Positions 1-7,927 of a DNA stretch of 28,834 nt are shown in pieces; within the stretch, counting starts at the first letter, position 1, and every line of letters begins with the position of its first letter. The translations under genes and the position numbers were made by a program. Source of the stretch: CAYUUR01 sp052034685. Lineage in GTDB: Bacteria; Patescibacteriota; Saccharimonadia; Saccharimonadales; CAYUUR01. The DNA lies in the NCBI GenBank assembly GCA_052034685.1, contig JBPOIH010000027.1, positions 1 through 28,834 on the forward strand, in the 5' to 3' direction. The notes below the pieces were generated by a model, which was not told the DNA's origin, searched no databases, and was given only the letters and a program-made list of their open reading frames with translations.

Positions 1-2
1 CA

Positions 3-101
3 CTTACCCAGGAAGATATTGACCAGGCGGTTCGCCTGCTGAATACTAGACCAAGGAAACGACTGAACTGGCGAACGCCAGCACAGATGCTCAAGATCTA
101 G
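3..101 (+). CDS. IS30-family transposase, C-terminal fragment
   Basis: The window opens inside an open frame that ends at a TAG at 99-101. The 32 visible residues end in LNTRPRKRLNWRTPAQML, the hallmark C-terminus of IS30-family (and related DDE) transposases, where an NxRPRKxLxxxTP motif follows the catalytic glutamate helix. The catalytic residues themselves lie upstream of the window, so it cannot be said whether the element is intact. It marks the left edge of the window as a mobile-element junction next to the RNase J operon. Confidence 0.72.
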   Translation, partial: LTQEDIDQAVRLLNTRPRKRLNWRTPAQMLKI

Positions 102-130
102 TGGTGCGATTTGGATTGGAGTCTAGGTCC
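102..130. repeat. possible IS30 terminal inverted repeat (right end)
   Basis: Directly after the transposase stop comes GTGGTGCGATTTGGATTGGA followed by GTCTAGG. Position, length and the TGCgattTGGAttgGA pattern resemble the outer end of IS30-type elements. The matching left end is outside the window, so this is only a candidate. Confidence 0.35.
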
Positions 131-133
131 CTT

Positions 134-526
134 TTATTCGGAGAAGTCGAGCTGTGGATTGGTGATGCCATATAGCTCTGCTTTTACTGTGGCAATTTCA
201 TGACCGAGCTTCCTCAAATAGTAGTGGTCACCGGGCGCCGCCCTGTTCTGCAGTATGCTTTGCTTCACCTCGTCATGGCGCATATACAGATCTGACAACT
301 CTTCTGTGAGATCCCTGATGGTACGTTCTGTTGGGTCAACAAAATTACTTTGCGGTATGGGCTCGCCTGTTTCGTATGAGACCTCGAGGACGTCAAGCAG
401 ATCACCAACGCAGTCTCGAAGCGTTATCGTTGGCCGACTCTGGCGCACATAGAACTCGTCAATGACATCACACAGTTCATTCAGTTTCTGAAACAACTGT
501 TCCGACGGTAATTCTGCTGACGTCAT
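134..526 (-). CDS. conserved-looking hypothetical protein, 130 aa
   Basis: No family is recognised. The product is acidic and predicted mostly helical, without signal peptide or membrane segment. It has no cysteine cluster and no obvious catalytic motif; a segment near residues 70-115 (RDLTEELSDLYMRHDEVKQS) looks coiled-coil-like. The ATG at 524-526 lies 17 nt after the RNase J stop on the same strand, so it is probably the last gene of the rnj operon. No clear rho-independent terminator is seen between it and the IS30 fragment. Confidence 0.6.
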   Translation of the reverse strand: MTSAELPSEQLFQKLNELCDVIDEFYVRQSRPTITLRDCVGDLLDVLEVSYETGEPIPQSNFVDPTERTIRDLTEELSDLYMRHDEVKQSILQNRAAPGDHYYLRKLGHEIATVKAELYGITNPQLDFSE

Positions 527-543
527 TATCTAGAACTCTCTAT

Positions 544-2661
544 TTAACTGAGTTGGTCGCGCGATAGCAGCTGCGCACGCATTTGGGCGAAGCGCTCTTG
601 CGGGTCATCCGGGGTTGGCTCAGGCTTTTGGTTGTTCTGATCTTTTGCGTTACCACCTGCCTGCTTTGGCTTGTCGTTTGGCTTACCAACGACGTTCACA
701 ACAGGGATGACAATTGGTGAACGACCAGTTTTATCAAACAAGAAGTGTGTAACGTGTTCGCGCAGTTCTTGCTTGAAGCGATCAAGGTCAATGCGCTTGA
801 ACCGTTGCGCGACTGCACGGCGGAGTTCGGTGCGGAAGTCATTCATCAATTCTTCAGAATCGCGGATATAGATGAAGCCACGACTGATGATGTCAGGGCT
901 ACTCAGCAAGGCACCACTCTTACGATCAATCGTCAGAATAACCGCCACAAGGCCTTCTTCTGCTAGCATCAGGCGGTCTTTGACAACCACGTTGCTTACA
1001 ATCGAACCAGTCTGGTCAACCAAAAGGCTACCATGTGGCACTTGCCCAGCAAATTCGTACTTTTCAGCAGTAAATAAGTAGCTGTCACCGTTGTTGGCCA
1101 GGATAACGTTCTTGCGTTCCCAACCTTCTTCAATGGCTAATTCTGCGTGGTATTTGCGACGTAACATACCAGCATGCACAGGCAGGATGAACTTTGGTCG
1201 AACCAGCTGAATCATCTCGCGCATTTCGTCACGACGAGCGTGTCCAGAAACGTGCAGTGGGCCACAACCGTCCAGCTCATGCGTTGGGTGACGGAACAGA
1301 TGTACACCAATCTTTGCCAGGTTATTACCAATCATGTCGTAGCGAATTTCGTTACCAGGAATCGGCGATGAACTCACCAGTACCGTGTCGCCTGGTTTGA
1401 GCTTGATGTAATTATGCGTGCCTTCACTCATGCGCATCAGTGCGGCGTTTGGCTCTCCTTGACCACCAGTTGCCATAACGAGCAACTTGTCGTCAGGAAT
1501 ATTGGCGGCGTCTTTCATGGCCATAATGGTGCCTTTTGGTACCTTCAGAATACCTTGGCGCACCGCAATCTCGGCGTAGGCCATCATGCTTCGACCATCA
1601 AGTGCAACCTTGCGGCCAGCGGCCACTGCAGCGTTAATGATCATCTGGGTACGGTTCATGTTACTACTGAACACCGCGCAGAAGATACGTCCCTGTGACT
1701 GTTCAATCACGTCATGGAAGCTCTGTTGCAGGGTGTGCTCAGTTGGCGTTCGGCCTTCGGAGTCAGAGTAACTACTCTCGGTTAATAGCAGAAGCACCCC
1801 TTCATCGCCAAGCTGTTTCAGTCTGTTGGTGTCACTCGGCAAATGATCAAGTGGTTCTGGGTCTAGCCGGAAGTCACCAGTAGCGATAATCCGACCAACT
1901 GGCGTGTCGATACAGACTGAAGCCGCTTCTGGTATGGAGTGCGTGATCCGAATCATTTCGATGGTAAACACACCGGCTTTGAGTCGTTCGTGCTCGTCCA
2001 TGTTCATGATAACGGTGTTAGGTACATACATTTCTGCACCAGCTGGAAGATCCTCAAAGGTCTTCTCTACGACACCAATGGTAAAGCGTGAACCGTAGAT
2101 TGGTGCGGGGAATTTTGGCACGATGTGCTTAAGCCCGCCAATGTGGTCAAGGTGACCATGGGTGACGACATACGCTTTGATTTTGTGTTTGATGCTCTCA
2201 AGGTATGTTGGGTCAGCTATTTCGTAGTTGATACCAGGTAGGTCAACGCCAAGGTTGTTACCGCAGTCCAAAACAATTGCGTCATTCTGGTACTCAATGA
2301 TTGCGGTGTTCTTTTCACCGACGTCTTCAAGGCCGCCAAGGAATGTCACCTTGAGCTTGTCAAAATCATCGGTAATGCTGTTGGCACGCTTTTCAAGCTT
2401 CTTGCCGTCAGCGCTTAGGTAGTCATTGACGAGCTTCTGAGCCGTCTCAGCGCTCCGTTTCTGTGCACGGATTGCTGCGCCACGACTGGCGTTAAGCTTT
2501 GGTCCTAGTGGCTTTTGGTTGTTGTTGGCGTTTCTGCCGTTTGCATTACCATTACCGTTGCCATTGCCCCGTCCACCACCATTGCCACCGCGTCGGTTAT
2601 TGTTACCGCCACGTGGGCCAGCTGGCTTCTGAGGTCTTGGTTTGTTATTGTTGTTATCCAT
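544..2661 (-). CDS. rnj: ribonuclease J with long Asn/Gly/Arg-rich N-terminal extension
   Basis: Metallo-beta-lactamase/beta-CASP ribonuclease of the RNase J family, a 5'-3' exo- and endoribonuclease for mRNA turnover and rRNA maturation. The HGHLDH zinc motif is at residues 168-173. It is preceded by the typical start of the fold (VTFLGGLEDVGEKNTAIIEY, about 105-124), and the conserved HVSGHA segment follows later. At 705 aa it is about 150 aa longer than usual. The extra length is a disordered N-terminus of about 100 residues (NNNN, GPRGG, RRGGNGGGRGNGNGNGN) and a Lys/Gln/Pro-rich C-terminus. The start is supported by an upstream AAAGGAAAA. It follows the uracil-DNA glycosylase by 23 nt on the same strand and belongs to a run with pnp and rpsO. 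Confidence 0.95.
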   Translation of the reverse strand: MDNNNNKPRPQKPAGPRGGNNNRRGGNGGGRGNGNGNGNANGRNANNNQKPLGPKLNASRGAAIRAQKRSAETAQKLVNDYLSADGKKLEKRANSITDDFDKLKVTFLGGLEDVGEKNTAIIEYQNDAIVLDCGNNLGVDLPGINYEIADPTYLESIKHKIKAYVVTHGHLDHIGGLKHIVPKFPAPIYGSRFTIGVVEKTFEDLPAGAEMYVPNTVIMNMDEHERLKAGVFTIEMIRITHSIPEAASVCIDTPVGRIIATGDFRLDPEPLDHLPSDTNRLKQLGDEGVLLLLTESSYSDSEGRTPTEHTLQQSFHDVIEQSQGRIFCAVFSSNMNRTQMIINAAVAAGRKVALDGRSMMAYAEIAVRQGILKVPKGTIMAMKDAANIPDDKLLVMATGGQGEPNAALMRMSEGTHNYIKLKPGDTVLVSSSPIPGNEIRYDMIGNNLAKIGVHLFRHPTHELDGCGPLHVSGHARRDEMREMIQLVRPKFILPVHAGMLRRKYHAELAIEEGWERKNVILANNGDSYLFTAEKYEFAGQVPHGSLLVDQTGSIVSNVVVKDRLMLAEEGLVAVILTIDRKSGALLSSPDIISRGFIYIRDSEELMNDFRTELRRAVAQRFKRIDLDRFKQELREHVTHFLFDKTGRSPIVIPVVNVVGKPNDKPKQAGGNAKDQNNQKPEPTPDDPQERFAQMRAQLLSRDQLS

Positions 2662-2684
2662 TATTTTCCTTTCGTTTTAAAGAG

Positions 2685-3344
2685 TTATTTGGATTCGTTT
2701 AGTGTTTTTATAACGGCTGGTATGGTCATAAAGTCATCGATCAATGTCTGTCTGAGACCGCCGTTATAAAGCGCTGCTGCCGGGTGAAAGAGTGGCAAAA
2801 TGACGACTCCTGAGACTGGAGACTGGGGACCGGGGACTGAAGAAGCTACTGCTTCTCCCGTGTCTTCAGTCTTCAGTCTTCGATCTTGAAGCCGCGGGCT
2901 GACTCGTTTTGGCTGGCCATGCGCTTGGCTGATTTTCAGCCCGGGCAGAAAGCATTCCATGCTATGCCTGCCTAGGGTGACAATCACTTTTGGTTTGATG
3001 ATATCCATTTGCTTCTGAAGATAACTCAGGAATGCTGACTTCTCTTCTGGCAATGGATCACGGTTGTTTGGTGGACGATATTTAACAATATTAGTGATGT
3101 AGATATCTTTACGTTCTAGCCCAATCAGCGCCAACATTTCGTTTAGGAACTTGCCAGCTGCCCCCACGAACGGCAGTCCTTGAATGTCCTCATTTTTGCC
3201 TGGTGCCTCACCGATAAATACTATCTCAGCATCTGGGTTGCCATCGCCAAAGACGAGCTGCGTAGCAGTTGCAGCCAGATCTGGGCAGACGCTGTCATCC
3301 ACTATCTGTTGGGCTAAGTCATCGAGTTGCTGTTGTTTGCTCAT
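2685..3344 (-). CDS. uracil-DNA glycosylase, family 4-like, with repeat insertion and lost cluster cysteines
   Basis: Removes uracil from DNA in base-excision repair. Motif A is clear at residues 45-69 (GEAPGKNEDIQGLPFVG then AAGKFLNEM). TNIVKYRPPNNR lies at 84-95 and HPAA, the motif B region, at 187-190. Family 4 enzymes normally bind a [4Fe-4S] cluster through four cysteines, two near the N-terminus, one in KCRPP and one about 15 residues later. Here only C20 and C131 exist, and KCRPP reads KYRPP, so the cluster is very probably absent. Residues about 150-178 (RRLKTE to SPVSG) are an in-frame insertion made of 7-bp DNA repeats between the IS..HG..R segment and the HP motif. The gene lies between three small genes and rnj. 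Confidence 0.88.
   Translation of the reverse strand: MSKQQQLDDLAQQIVDDSVCPDLAATATQLVFGDGNPDAEIVFIGEAPGKNEDIQGLPFVGAAGKFLNEMLALIGLERKDIYITNIVKYRPPNNRDPLPEEKSAFLSYLQKQMDIIKPKVIVTLGRHSMECFLPGLKISQAHGQPKRVSPRLQDRRLKTEDTGEAVASSVPGPQSPVSGVVILPLFHPAAALYNGGLRQTLIDDFMTIPAVIKTLNESK
2807..2885. repeat. inverted heptad-repeat insertion inside the udg gene
   Basis: Left arm on the plus strand is GAGACTG GAGACTG GGGACCG GGGACTG (2812-2839). The centre is a perfect hairpin AGAAGC-tact-GCTTCT (2841-2856). The right arm on the minus strand is GAAGACT repeated (2862-2883). The unit is 7 bp (RRGACTG), and the arms can pair with each other. The insertion keeps the reading frame and adds about 29 residues. Related heptads occur in truB (18651-18684) and polA (28811-28834). 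Confidence 0.8.
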
Positions 3345-3346
3345 AC

Positions 3347-3487
3347 CTAACCAATCCAGCCTGCTACGGTATCAACCGCCTGCTGACAAACCGTTTTGAA
3401 CATTGACCAAACCGTCCGTCGCTTGCCAACAACGGGCTTTTCATCTGGGGTTGGTGTAATGGTAAAACTACCTTGAGCAAATTTCAT
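3347..3487 (-). CDS. small hypothetical protein, 46 aa
   Basis: A longer frame extends upstream to 3610, but that part overlaps the neighbouring gene out of frame. The ATG at 3485-3487 starts 4 nt after the TAA of the preceding gene, which suggests translational coupling and decides the start. The product begins MKFAQGSFTITPTPDEKP and ends in a short amphipathic stretch (FKTVCQQAVDTVAGW). It is not recognised; by position it is the third of three small co-transcribed genes between pnp and udg. Confidence 0.45.
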   Translation of the reverse strand: MKFAQGSFTITPTPDEKPVVGKRRTVWSMFKTVCQQAVDTVAGWIG

Positions 3488-3491
3488 AGGG

Positions 3492-3704
3492 TTATTTCGA
3501 TTTGAAAACAATCGCTTTATAGAGGTTATTAATAGAATCGACCGTAAAGATTGTTGCCAGCAGATACGCCCACATACTTCCGGAGTCGATAGCCCAGGTA
3601 GCCGCTGCAAACGCCAGCGCGCCCTCGATAATTGAGGATATGCCGTAGCCTACACGGCTATGTTTCCATCTGGACAGGCGACCGAGTGAATCCTGTGACT
3701 TCAT
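3492..3704 (-). CDS. small membrane protein, 70 aa
   Basis: Contains about two hydrophobic stretches (IIEGALAFAAATWAI and WAYLLATIFTV) with basic residues at both ends. This is typical of a small integral membrane protein of unknown function. Its ATG overlaps the stop of the upstream 94-aa gene by 4 nt, so the two are translationally coupled. The pair may form a small membrane complex, but nothing in the sequence identifies its role. Confidence 0.6.
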   Translation of the reverse strand: MKSQDSLGRLSRWKHSRVGYGISSIIEGALAFAAATWAIDSGSMWAYLLATIFTVDSINNLYKAIVFKSK

Positions 3705-3985
3705 TTGGCTTTTTTAGCCTTCCATCTGAGCAAATAAAAACCATTTGAAGCTACCACCAGCAGGAGCGCCAGACGCTTCCCCGTTTCGTTACCGGTAAAA
3801 AGGAAAACCAACACCAACACACCGGAGACTAACTGACAGATGCCAATAATTAGGTCGGTGACGTTCACTTTGCGAACAGGCGCACTATTAGCCTGAGGGT
3901 TCTGCGCGGTGTTTTGCCCATCAAGCGACTGCGTTGGTTGTTCTTGGTTCTCTACTGGTTGTACGGGGTTCTGTTTGTCGTCCAT
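3701..3985 (-). CDS. small membrane protein with Gln/Asn-rich N-terminus, 94 aa
   Basis: Residues 1-37 are polar and low complexity (many Q, N, P), predicted disordered and cytoplasmic. Two hydrophobic segments follow (about 43-62, DLIIGICQLVSGVLVLVFLF, and about 70-87) and a lysine-rich end (RWKAKKAK). No family recognised. It begins 38 nt after the pnp stop, with AAAGGAACAGG upstream, and overlaps the next small membrane gene by 4 nt. It probably belongs to the tail of the rpsO-pnp operon. Confidence 0.62.
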   Translation of the reverse strand: MDDKQNPVQPVENQEQPTQSLDGQNTAQNPQANSAPVRKVNVTDLIIGICQLVSGVLVLVFLFTGNETGKRLALLLVVASNGFYLLRWKAKKAK

Positions 3986-4023
3986 CCTGTTCCTTTGCTT
4001 GGGATACTTAGTTGCTATGTGGG

Positions 4024-6156
4024 CTAACCTTTGAGTTCACGAGCGGCGGCTTTCATGCTGAGCTGCAAGCGGCCTTTGTCATCTATAGCCACTAACTTCA
4101 CGGTTACTTTGTCGCCTTCTTTGACAACATCACTTGGTTTGTTGACGCGCTCTTCACTCATTTCTGAAACGTGTACCAAGCCGTCTTTGCCTGGCATGAT
4201 CTGCACAAATGCGCCAAAGTCCATTACGCTCACCACTGGTGCATCAACGTAGATTTTGCCAACTTCTGGCTCGGCAGTAATCTGTTGCACCATCTGGATA
4301 GCTGCATCGATTGATTCTTTGTCTGGGCTGGCAATAAACACCGTACCGTCATCCTTGATGTCAATCTCAGCGCCCGTCTCGGCAATGATACGGTTAATTG
4401 TTTCACCACCCTTACCGATGACTTCGCGGATCTTATCTGGATTGATCTGGATTGATTCGACGCGTGGGGCGTATGGACTGAGTTCTGTCTTTGGTGTTTT
4501 GATAGTTTCAAGCATGTGCTCAAGAATATGAGCACGACCGGCCTTTCCCTGCTCCAAAGCATCCTTGAGGATTGCAACAGGCAGTCCATGTACCTTCATG
4601 TCCATCTGCAGCGCAGTGATGCCTTCAGTGGTACCGGTCACCTTGAAGTCCATATCACCAGCAAAGTCCTCTGCATCAGCGATGTCACTCATAATATACG
4701 GCTTGTCGCCTTCGATCATCAGACCCATGGCGATACCACTAACAGGGCGCTTCAGCGGCACACCTGCGTCCATCAACGCCAAACAGCTTGAACATGTTGC
4801 TGCCATTGAGGTTGAACCGTTCTGGCTCATAATCTCAGTTACAGAACGAATCGTATATGGGAAGGTTGCTTCATCTGGCATAACTGCGGCAAGTGCTCGC
4901 TCTGCAAGGTAGCCATGGCCGATTTCGCGGCGTCCAGGACCCATCAAACGCTTGACTTCACCAACTGTCCAGCCTGGGGCGTTGTAGTGGTGCAAGTAGC
5001 GGCGCTCACCTTCGCGCTCCATGGTATCAACCAGTTGCACGTAGCTGAGTGGTGCCAGAGTAACAATGTTCATAGCCTGCGTCAGACCACGAGTAAAGAT
5101 ACTCGAACCATGCGCGCGAGGCAGAATGCTAATCTCACTACTCAGTTGGCGTACTTCTGTTAGTTTACGGCCATCAGGGCGAATTTGTTTATCAATAATG
5201 CCTTTACGAACGTCCTTGTGTAGTGCCATGGTGAAAGCTTCGTGATATTCACTTTTAACATCCGTATAATCATCACCGAGTTTTTCGGCAAAGTGCTCGT
5301 CCATTTGGTCACGCAACACGCTGATCAAATCATTGCGCTCTGGGTAGGGCGCGTGGAGGTTTTCACCCAGTTTGCCATCAACCCAGGCATCGATATCTTT
5401 TTGAATCTGCTCATCAGGCAGAGTCAGTTCATACTCTTGCTTGGTTACGGCCATCTTCTTGATGAGTTCTTCTTGGAGCTTGATGGCAGGCTGCATGGCC
5501 TTGAAGGCCCAGTCCAAAGCCTTAACGACTTCTTCTTCGGTTGCTTCGTTGGCACCAGCTTCTACCATCATGATGCCGTCTTTAGTACCAGCAACCACGA
5601 GGTCAAGTTTGCTTTTAGCGAGCTCCTCAGCGTTCATGAACGCCGCGTAATCATCACCCTTCATGCCAACACGTACCCCAGATACCGGGCCTTCAAACGG
5701 TGCACCGGTCAGCATGAGTGCTGTCGAAACCGCAATCATAGCAATCATGTCAGGACGAAACGCTGGGTCCATACTGAGAACGGTGGCGATACCCTGGACT
5801 TCGTGACGGTAGCCTTTTGGCCACAGTGGTCGGATTGGACGATCAATCAAACGGCCAATCAGGATAGCTTCATCTGATGGACGACCTTCTCGTTTGATAA
5901 AACGAGAGCCGCTGATCTTACCAGCTGCATACATTTTTTCTTCGTAATCAATGCTGAGTGGAAAGTAATCAAAGCCTTTGACCGGTTTTGCGCCTACCAT
6001 GGCCGTTCCGAGTACAACGGTATCGCCGTAACGCACCAGCACGCTGGCGCTACTACGGAAGCCGACGCGACCGATTTCGAGTGACAGCGTCTGTCCGCAG
6101 AACTCTGTTTCTACTTTTACTATTTCTTTTCCTAGAGGATTAATGGTTGATCCCAT
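4024..6156 (-). CDS. pnp: polyribonucleotide nucleotidyltransferase (PNPase)
   Basis: Phosphorolytic 3'-5' exoribonuclease of mRNA decay, 710 aa, the usual full length. Two RNase PH-like halves are present; the second carries the conserved region around GSSIFTRGLTQ and the GDMDFKVTGT catalytic segment. The linker helical domain lies between them. The C-terminus has a KH domain (IREVIGKGGETINRI, with the GxxG loop) and an S1 domain (VMDFGAFVQIMPGKDGLVHV). A strong AGAAAGGA lies 6 nt before the ATG. It sits downstream of rpsO, the same order as in many bacteria. Confidence 0.97.
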   Translation of the reverse strand: MGSTINPLGKEIVKVETEFCGQTLSLEIGRVGFRSSASVLVRYGDTVVLGTAMVGAKPVKGFDYFPLSIDYEEKMYAAGKISGSRFIKREGRPSDEAILIGRLIDRPIRPLWPKGYRHEVQGIATVLSMDPAFRPDMIAMIAVSTALMLTGAPFEGPVSGVRVGMKGDDYAAFMNAEELAKSKLDLVVAGTKDGIMMVEAGANEATEEEVVKALDWAFKAMQPAIKLQEELIKKMAVTKQEYELTLPDEQIQKDIDAWVDGKLGENLHAPYPERNDLISVLRDQMDEHFAEKLGDDYTDVKSEYHEAFTMALHKDVRKGIIDKQIRPDGRKLTEVRQLSSEISILPRAHGSSIFTRGLTQAMNIVTLAPLSYVQLVDTMEREGERRYLHHYNAPGWTVGEVKRLMGPGRREIGHGYLAERALAAVMPDEATFPYTIRSVTEIMSQNGSTSMAATCSSCLALMDAGVPLKRPVSGIAMGLMIEGDKPYIMSDIADAEDFAGDMDFKVTGTTEGITALQMDMKVHGLPVAILKDALEQGKAGRAHILEHMLETIKTPKTELSPYAPRVESIQINPDKIREVIGKGGETINRIIAETGAEIDIKDDGTVFIASPDKESIDAAIQMVQQITAEPEVGKIYVDAPVVSVMDFGAFVQIMPGKDGLVHVSEMSEERVNKPSDVVKEGDKVTVKLVAIDDKGRLQLSMKAAARELKG

Positions 6157-6293
6157 TAGTGTTCCTTTCTTCTGGAGTGTGGTTATCGTGTCTGTTGGGC
6201 AAATATACGGAGCATGGCCTTATGCAACCAGCCATATATCTGTTTCACCAGACGCGATTCCCTGCTCTTATTGTTTTAATGTGCACAAGTTTA

Positions 6294-6322
6294 TCCGGCT
6301 GTCCGTTTGAGGGACGGCCGGA
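6294..6322 (-). other. rpsO-pnp intergenic RNA hairpin
   Basis: TCCGGC-t-GTCC, a 7-nt loop, then GGAC-g-GCCGGA form a 10-bp stem with one internal mismatch in the 180-nt gap between rpsO and pnp. There is no U-run, so it is not a normal terminator. Its position resembles the RNase-cleaved hairpin between rpsO and pnp in enterobacteria. A role in mRNA processing or pnp autoregulation is inference. Confidence 0.5.
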
Positions 6323-6336
6323 CTCATCTATGCAGA

Positions 6337-6603
6337 TTAGCGGCGAATGCCGAGTTTTTCTGTGATTGCGAGGTATGATTGACTATCTTTTTTAGCCAAA
6401 TAACGGAGTAAACGCTTGCGCTTACCAACCATTTGCAGGAGTCCACGGCGCGCCATGAAATCTTTTTTGTTGGTCTGAAGGTGCTCGGTAATTTCTTTGA
6501 TTCGTTCGGTCAAAATTCCAATCTGTACCTCTGGTGAGCCAACATCAGTTTTGCTGGTCTGTAAGTCTTTGATAACGGCGCTTTTCTTCTCAGTAGTGAT
6601 CAT
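6337..6603 (-). CDS. rpsO: 30S ribosomal protein S15
   Basis: 88 aa, the standard length. Contains the S15 core: TGSPEVQI-like segment (DVGSPEVQIGILTERIKEIT), HLQTNKKDFMARRGLLQMVGKR and a basic end. Binds 16S rRNA helices 20-22 in the central domain of the 30S subunit. AAAGGA precedes the ATG. It is the first gene of the minus-strand run that continues with pnp; a candidate -10 (TATATT) lies in the 64 nt separating it from the small acidic gene. Confidence 0.97.
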   Translation of the reverse strand: MITTEKKSAVIKDLQTSKTDVGSPEVQIGILTERIKEITEHLQTNKKDFMARRGLLQMVGKRKRLLRYLAKKDSQSYLAITEKLGIRR

Positions 6604-6667
6604 ATATTCCTTTATTTACTTAAGAGTTTGTGATGGCGTTACCAACAATATACCACACTGGCCTCTG

Positions 6668-6844
6668 TTAGGCAAGAGGATCTTCGCGCAAGTCACTTCG
6701 AATATCGGTATCAAGGGTTGAGTTGCTTTCTACAGTACTGGCTTCGTCGTCCCAGACGTGTGGTTTATCGCTATCCCAGACGTGTGACAAATCGTCAGCC
6801 CAAACAACAGGAGCGTCGTTATCAAAACTATGCATTTCACTCAT
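6668..6844 (-). CDS. tiny acidic Trp-rich protein with internal repeat, 58 aa
   Basis: Begins MSEMHSFDNDAPVVWADDL. It contains three related units ending in VW(A/D)-D/S-D, as in SHVWDSDKPHVWDDEA, the last two from a near-duplicated 12-bp DNA stretch (CCCAGACGTGTG on the plus strand at about 6749 and 6775). Strongly acidic and without hydrophobic segments. No family is recognised. A near-consensus promoter ends 10 nt before the ATG, which supports expression. It lies upstream of rpsO on the same strand and is divergent from the GNAT gene. The chief doubt is its small size. Confidence 0.5.
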   Translation of the reverse strand: MSEMHSFDNDAPVVWADDLSHVWDSDKPHVWDDEASTVESNSTLDTDIRSDLREDPLA

Positions 6845-6854
6845 AATTACCGCT

Positions 6855-6884
6855 ATTATACAAGTTTTTACTGCTTATTGTCAA
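6855..6884 (-). promoter_or_regulatory. near-consensus sigma-70 type promoter of the 58-aa gene
   Basis: On the minus strand TTGACA (6884-6879), an 18-bp spacer and TATAAT (6860-6855) match the housekeeping consensus perfectly in both boxes. The ATG follows 10 nt after the -10 box. This is one of the strongest promoters in the window. Confidence 0.8.
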
Positions 6885-6971
6885 TAGTAATTGTTCGTCA
6901 GTATACCCCTATGACATGTAGGCTAATTGTGGCGTTGGGCTAGAACTACGCTTCTTCCCTAGACACTTGTG

Positions 6972-6993
6972 TATAATAGATACGACGTATCTA
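6972..6993 (+). promoter_or_regulatory. -10 box and operator-like palindrome of the GNAT gene
   Basis: TATAAT at 6972-6977 is immediately followed by a perfect palindrome, TAGATACG-A-CGTATCTA (6977-6993), which covers the expected transcription start. Such placement is typical of repressor operators. No clear -35 is seen. The ATG at 7011 follows with AAAGAGGAC as ribosome binding site. Confidence 0.6.
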
Positions 6994-7010
6994 AACTACA
7001 AAGAGGACAA

Positions 7011-7899
7011 AATGTCTGAGCGGAATGAATCAATTGAATTAAGTAAACCAAAGTTTGATGAGTTGAACGAAACTATTCAGGCATTACGTGAGTGGCAGCA
7101 TGATGGTGAAGTAGTGCAGCTACACCCTGGAGACTTAGGATGGTATGGGAGGCTTGGTCCAGAGGATACTGTTGATGCAATTCGTAGATGGAGTAAAGGT
7201 GGCAAGATCGTTGCCATTGGACTGTTGGATGGCCCAGACTTACTGCGACTTGCAATTGATCCAAAAGCTGAAAATGACGATGAACTAGCACTACAGATGG
7301 CTTCGGATATAACACAATCAGAGCGTGGTGTGCTTCCAAAGGGATCTGCGTATGTAGAAACTCGCTCTGGAGAATTATTGCGTGAGAAACTCATTGATCA
7401 GGGATGGAACTTAAGCGATGCATGGACATCACTAAAGCGTGATCTTACAGAACCAGTTGAAGACAGCGGACTACGAGTTGAGACAGTTAGTCCCGACCAA
7501 GTACATGTGCGTACCGCTGTCCAACGTGCAGCATTTGATAATTCTACCTTCACTGAAGAGAAATGGCATGCTATGGCTGCTGGCCTGCCATACACTGATG
7601 CGCGATGTTTGATTGCGTATGACGAACACGACAATCCTGTCGCAGTTGCAACGGTTTGGTCAGCTGGAAGAGGAAAGCCTGGCTTAATTGAACCTCTCGG
7701 AGTTGATCCAGACCACCGCGGCAAAGGTTACGGTACGGCAGTAACGCTTGCTGCGGCCGCTGCTCTTCGTGAGATGGGATCATCGAGCGCAACAGTATGC
7801 ACCGATAGCTCTAACATACGTGCTGTTGCCACGTATAAATCTGCAGGTTTCGAGGAACTCCCTGAGATACAAGATCTTCAACGAAGTAAATCTGATTAG
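7011..7899 (+). CDS. tandem GNAT acetyltransferase (mycothiol synthase-like architecture)
   Basis: 296 aa. The C-terminal half is a standard GNAT domain with the acetyl-CoA loop LGVDPDHRGKGYGTAV and the final ATYKSAGFEE strand-helix. The N-terminal half (about 1-140) looks like a degenerate second GNAT domain, as in mycothiol-synthase-like proteins. The substrate is not predictable. A longer frame begins at a TTG at 6967 but would include the -10 box; the ATG with an AGAGGA site is the better start. It is monocistronic, convergent with the VanX-like gene, and probably repressed through the palindrome at its start site. Confidence 0.85.
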
Positions 7900-7927
7900 T
7901 AGAGTCTCCCTAGCAGGAAGCATGTTG

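Noticed and set aside
5242..5877. 211-codon plus-strand frame
   Set aside because: Antisense to the conserved middle of pnp, with no protein-like features.
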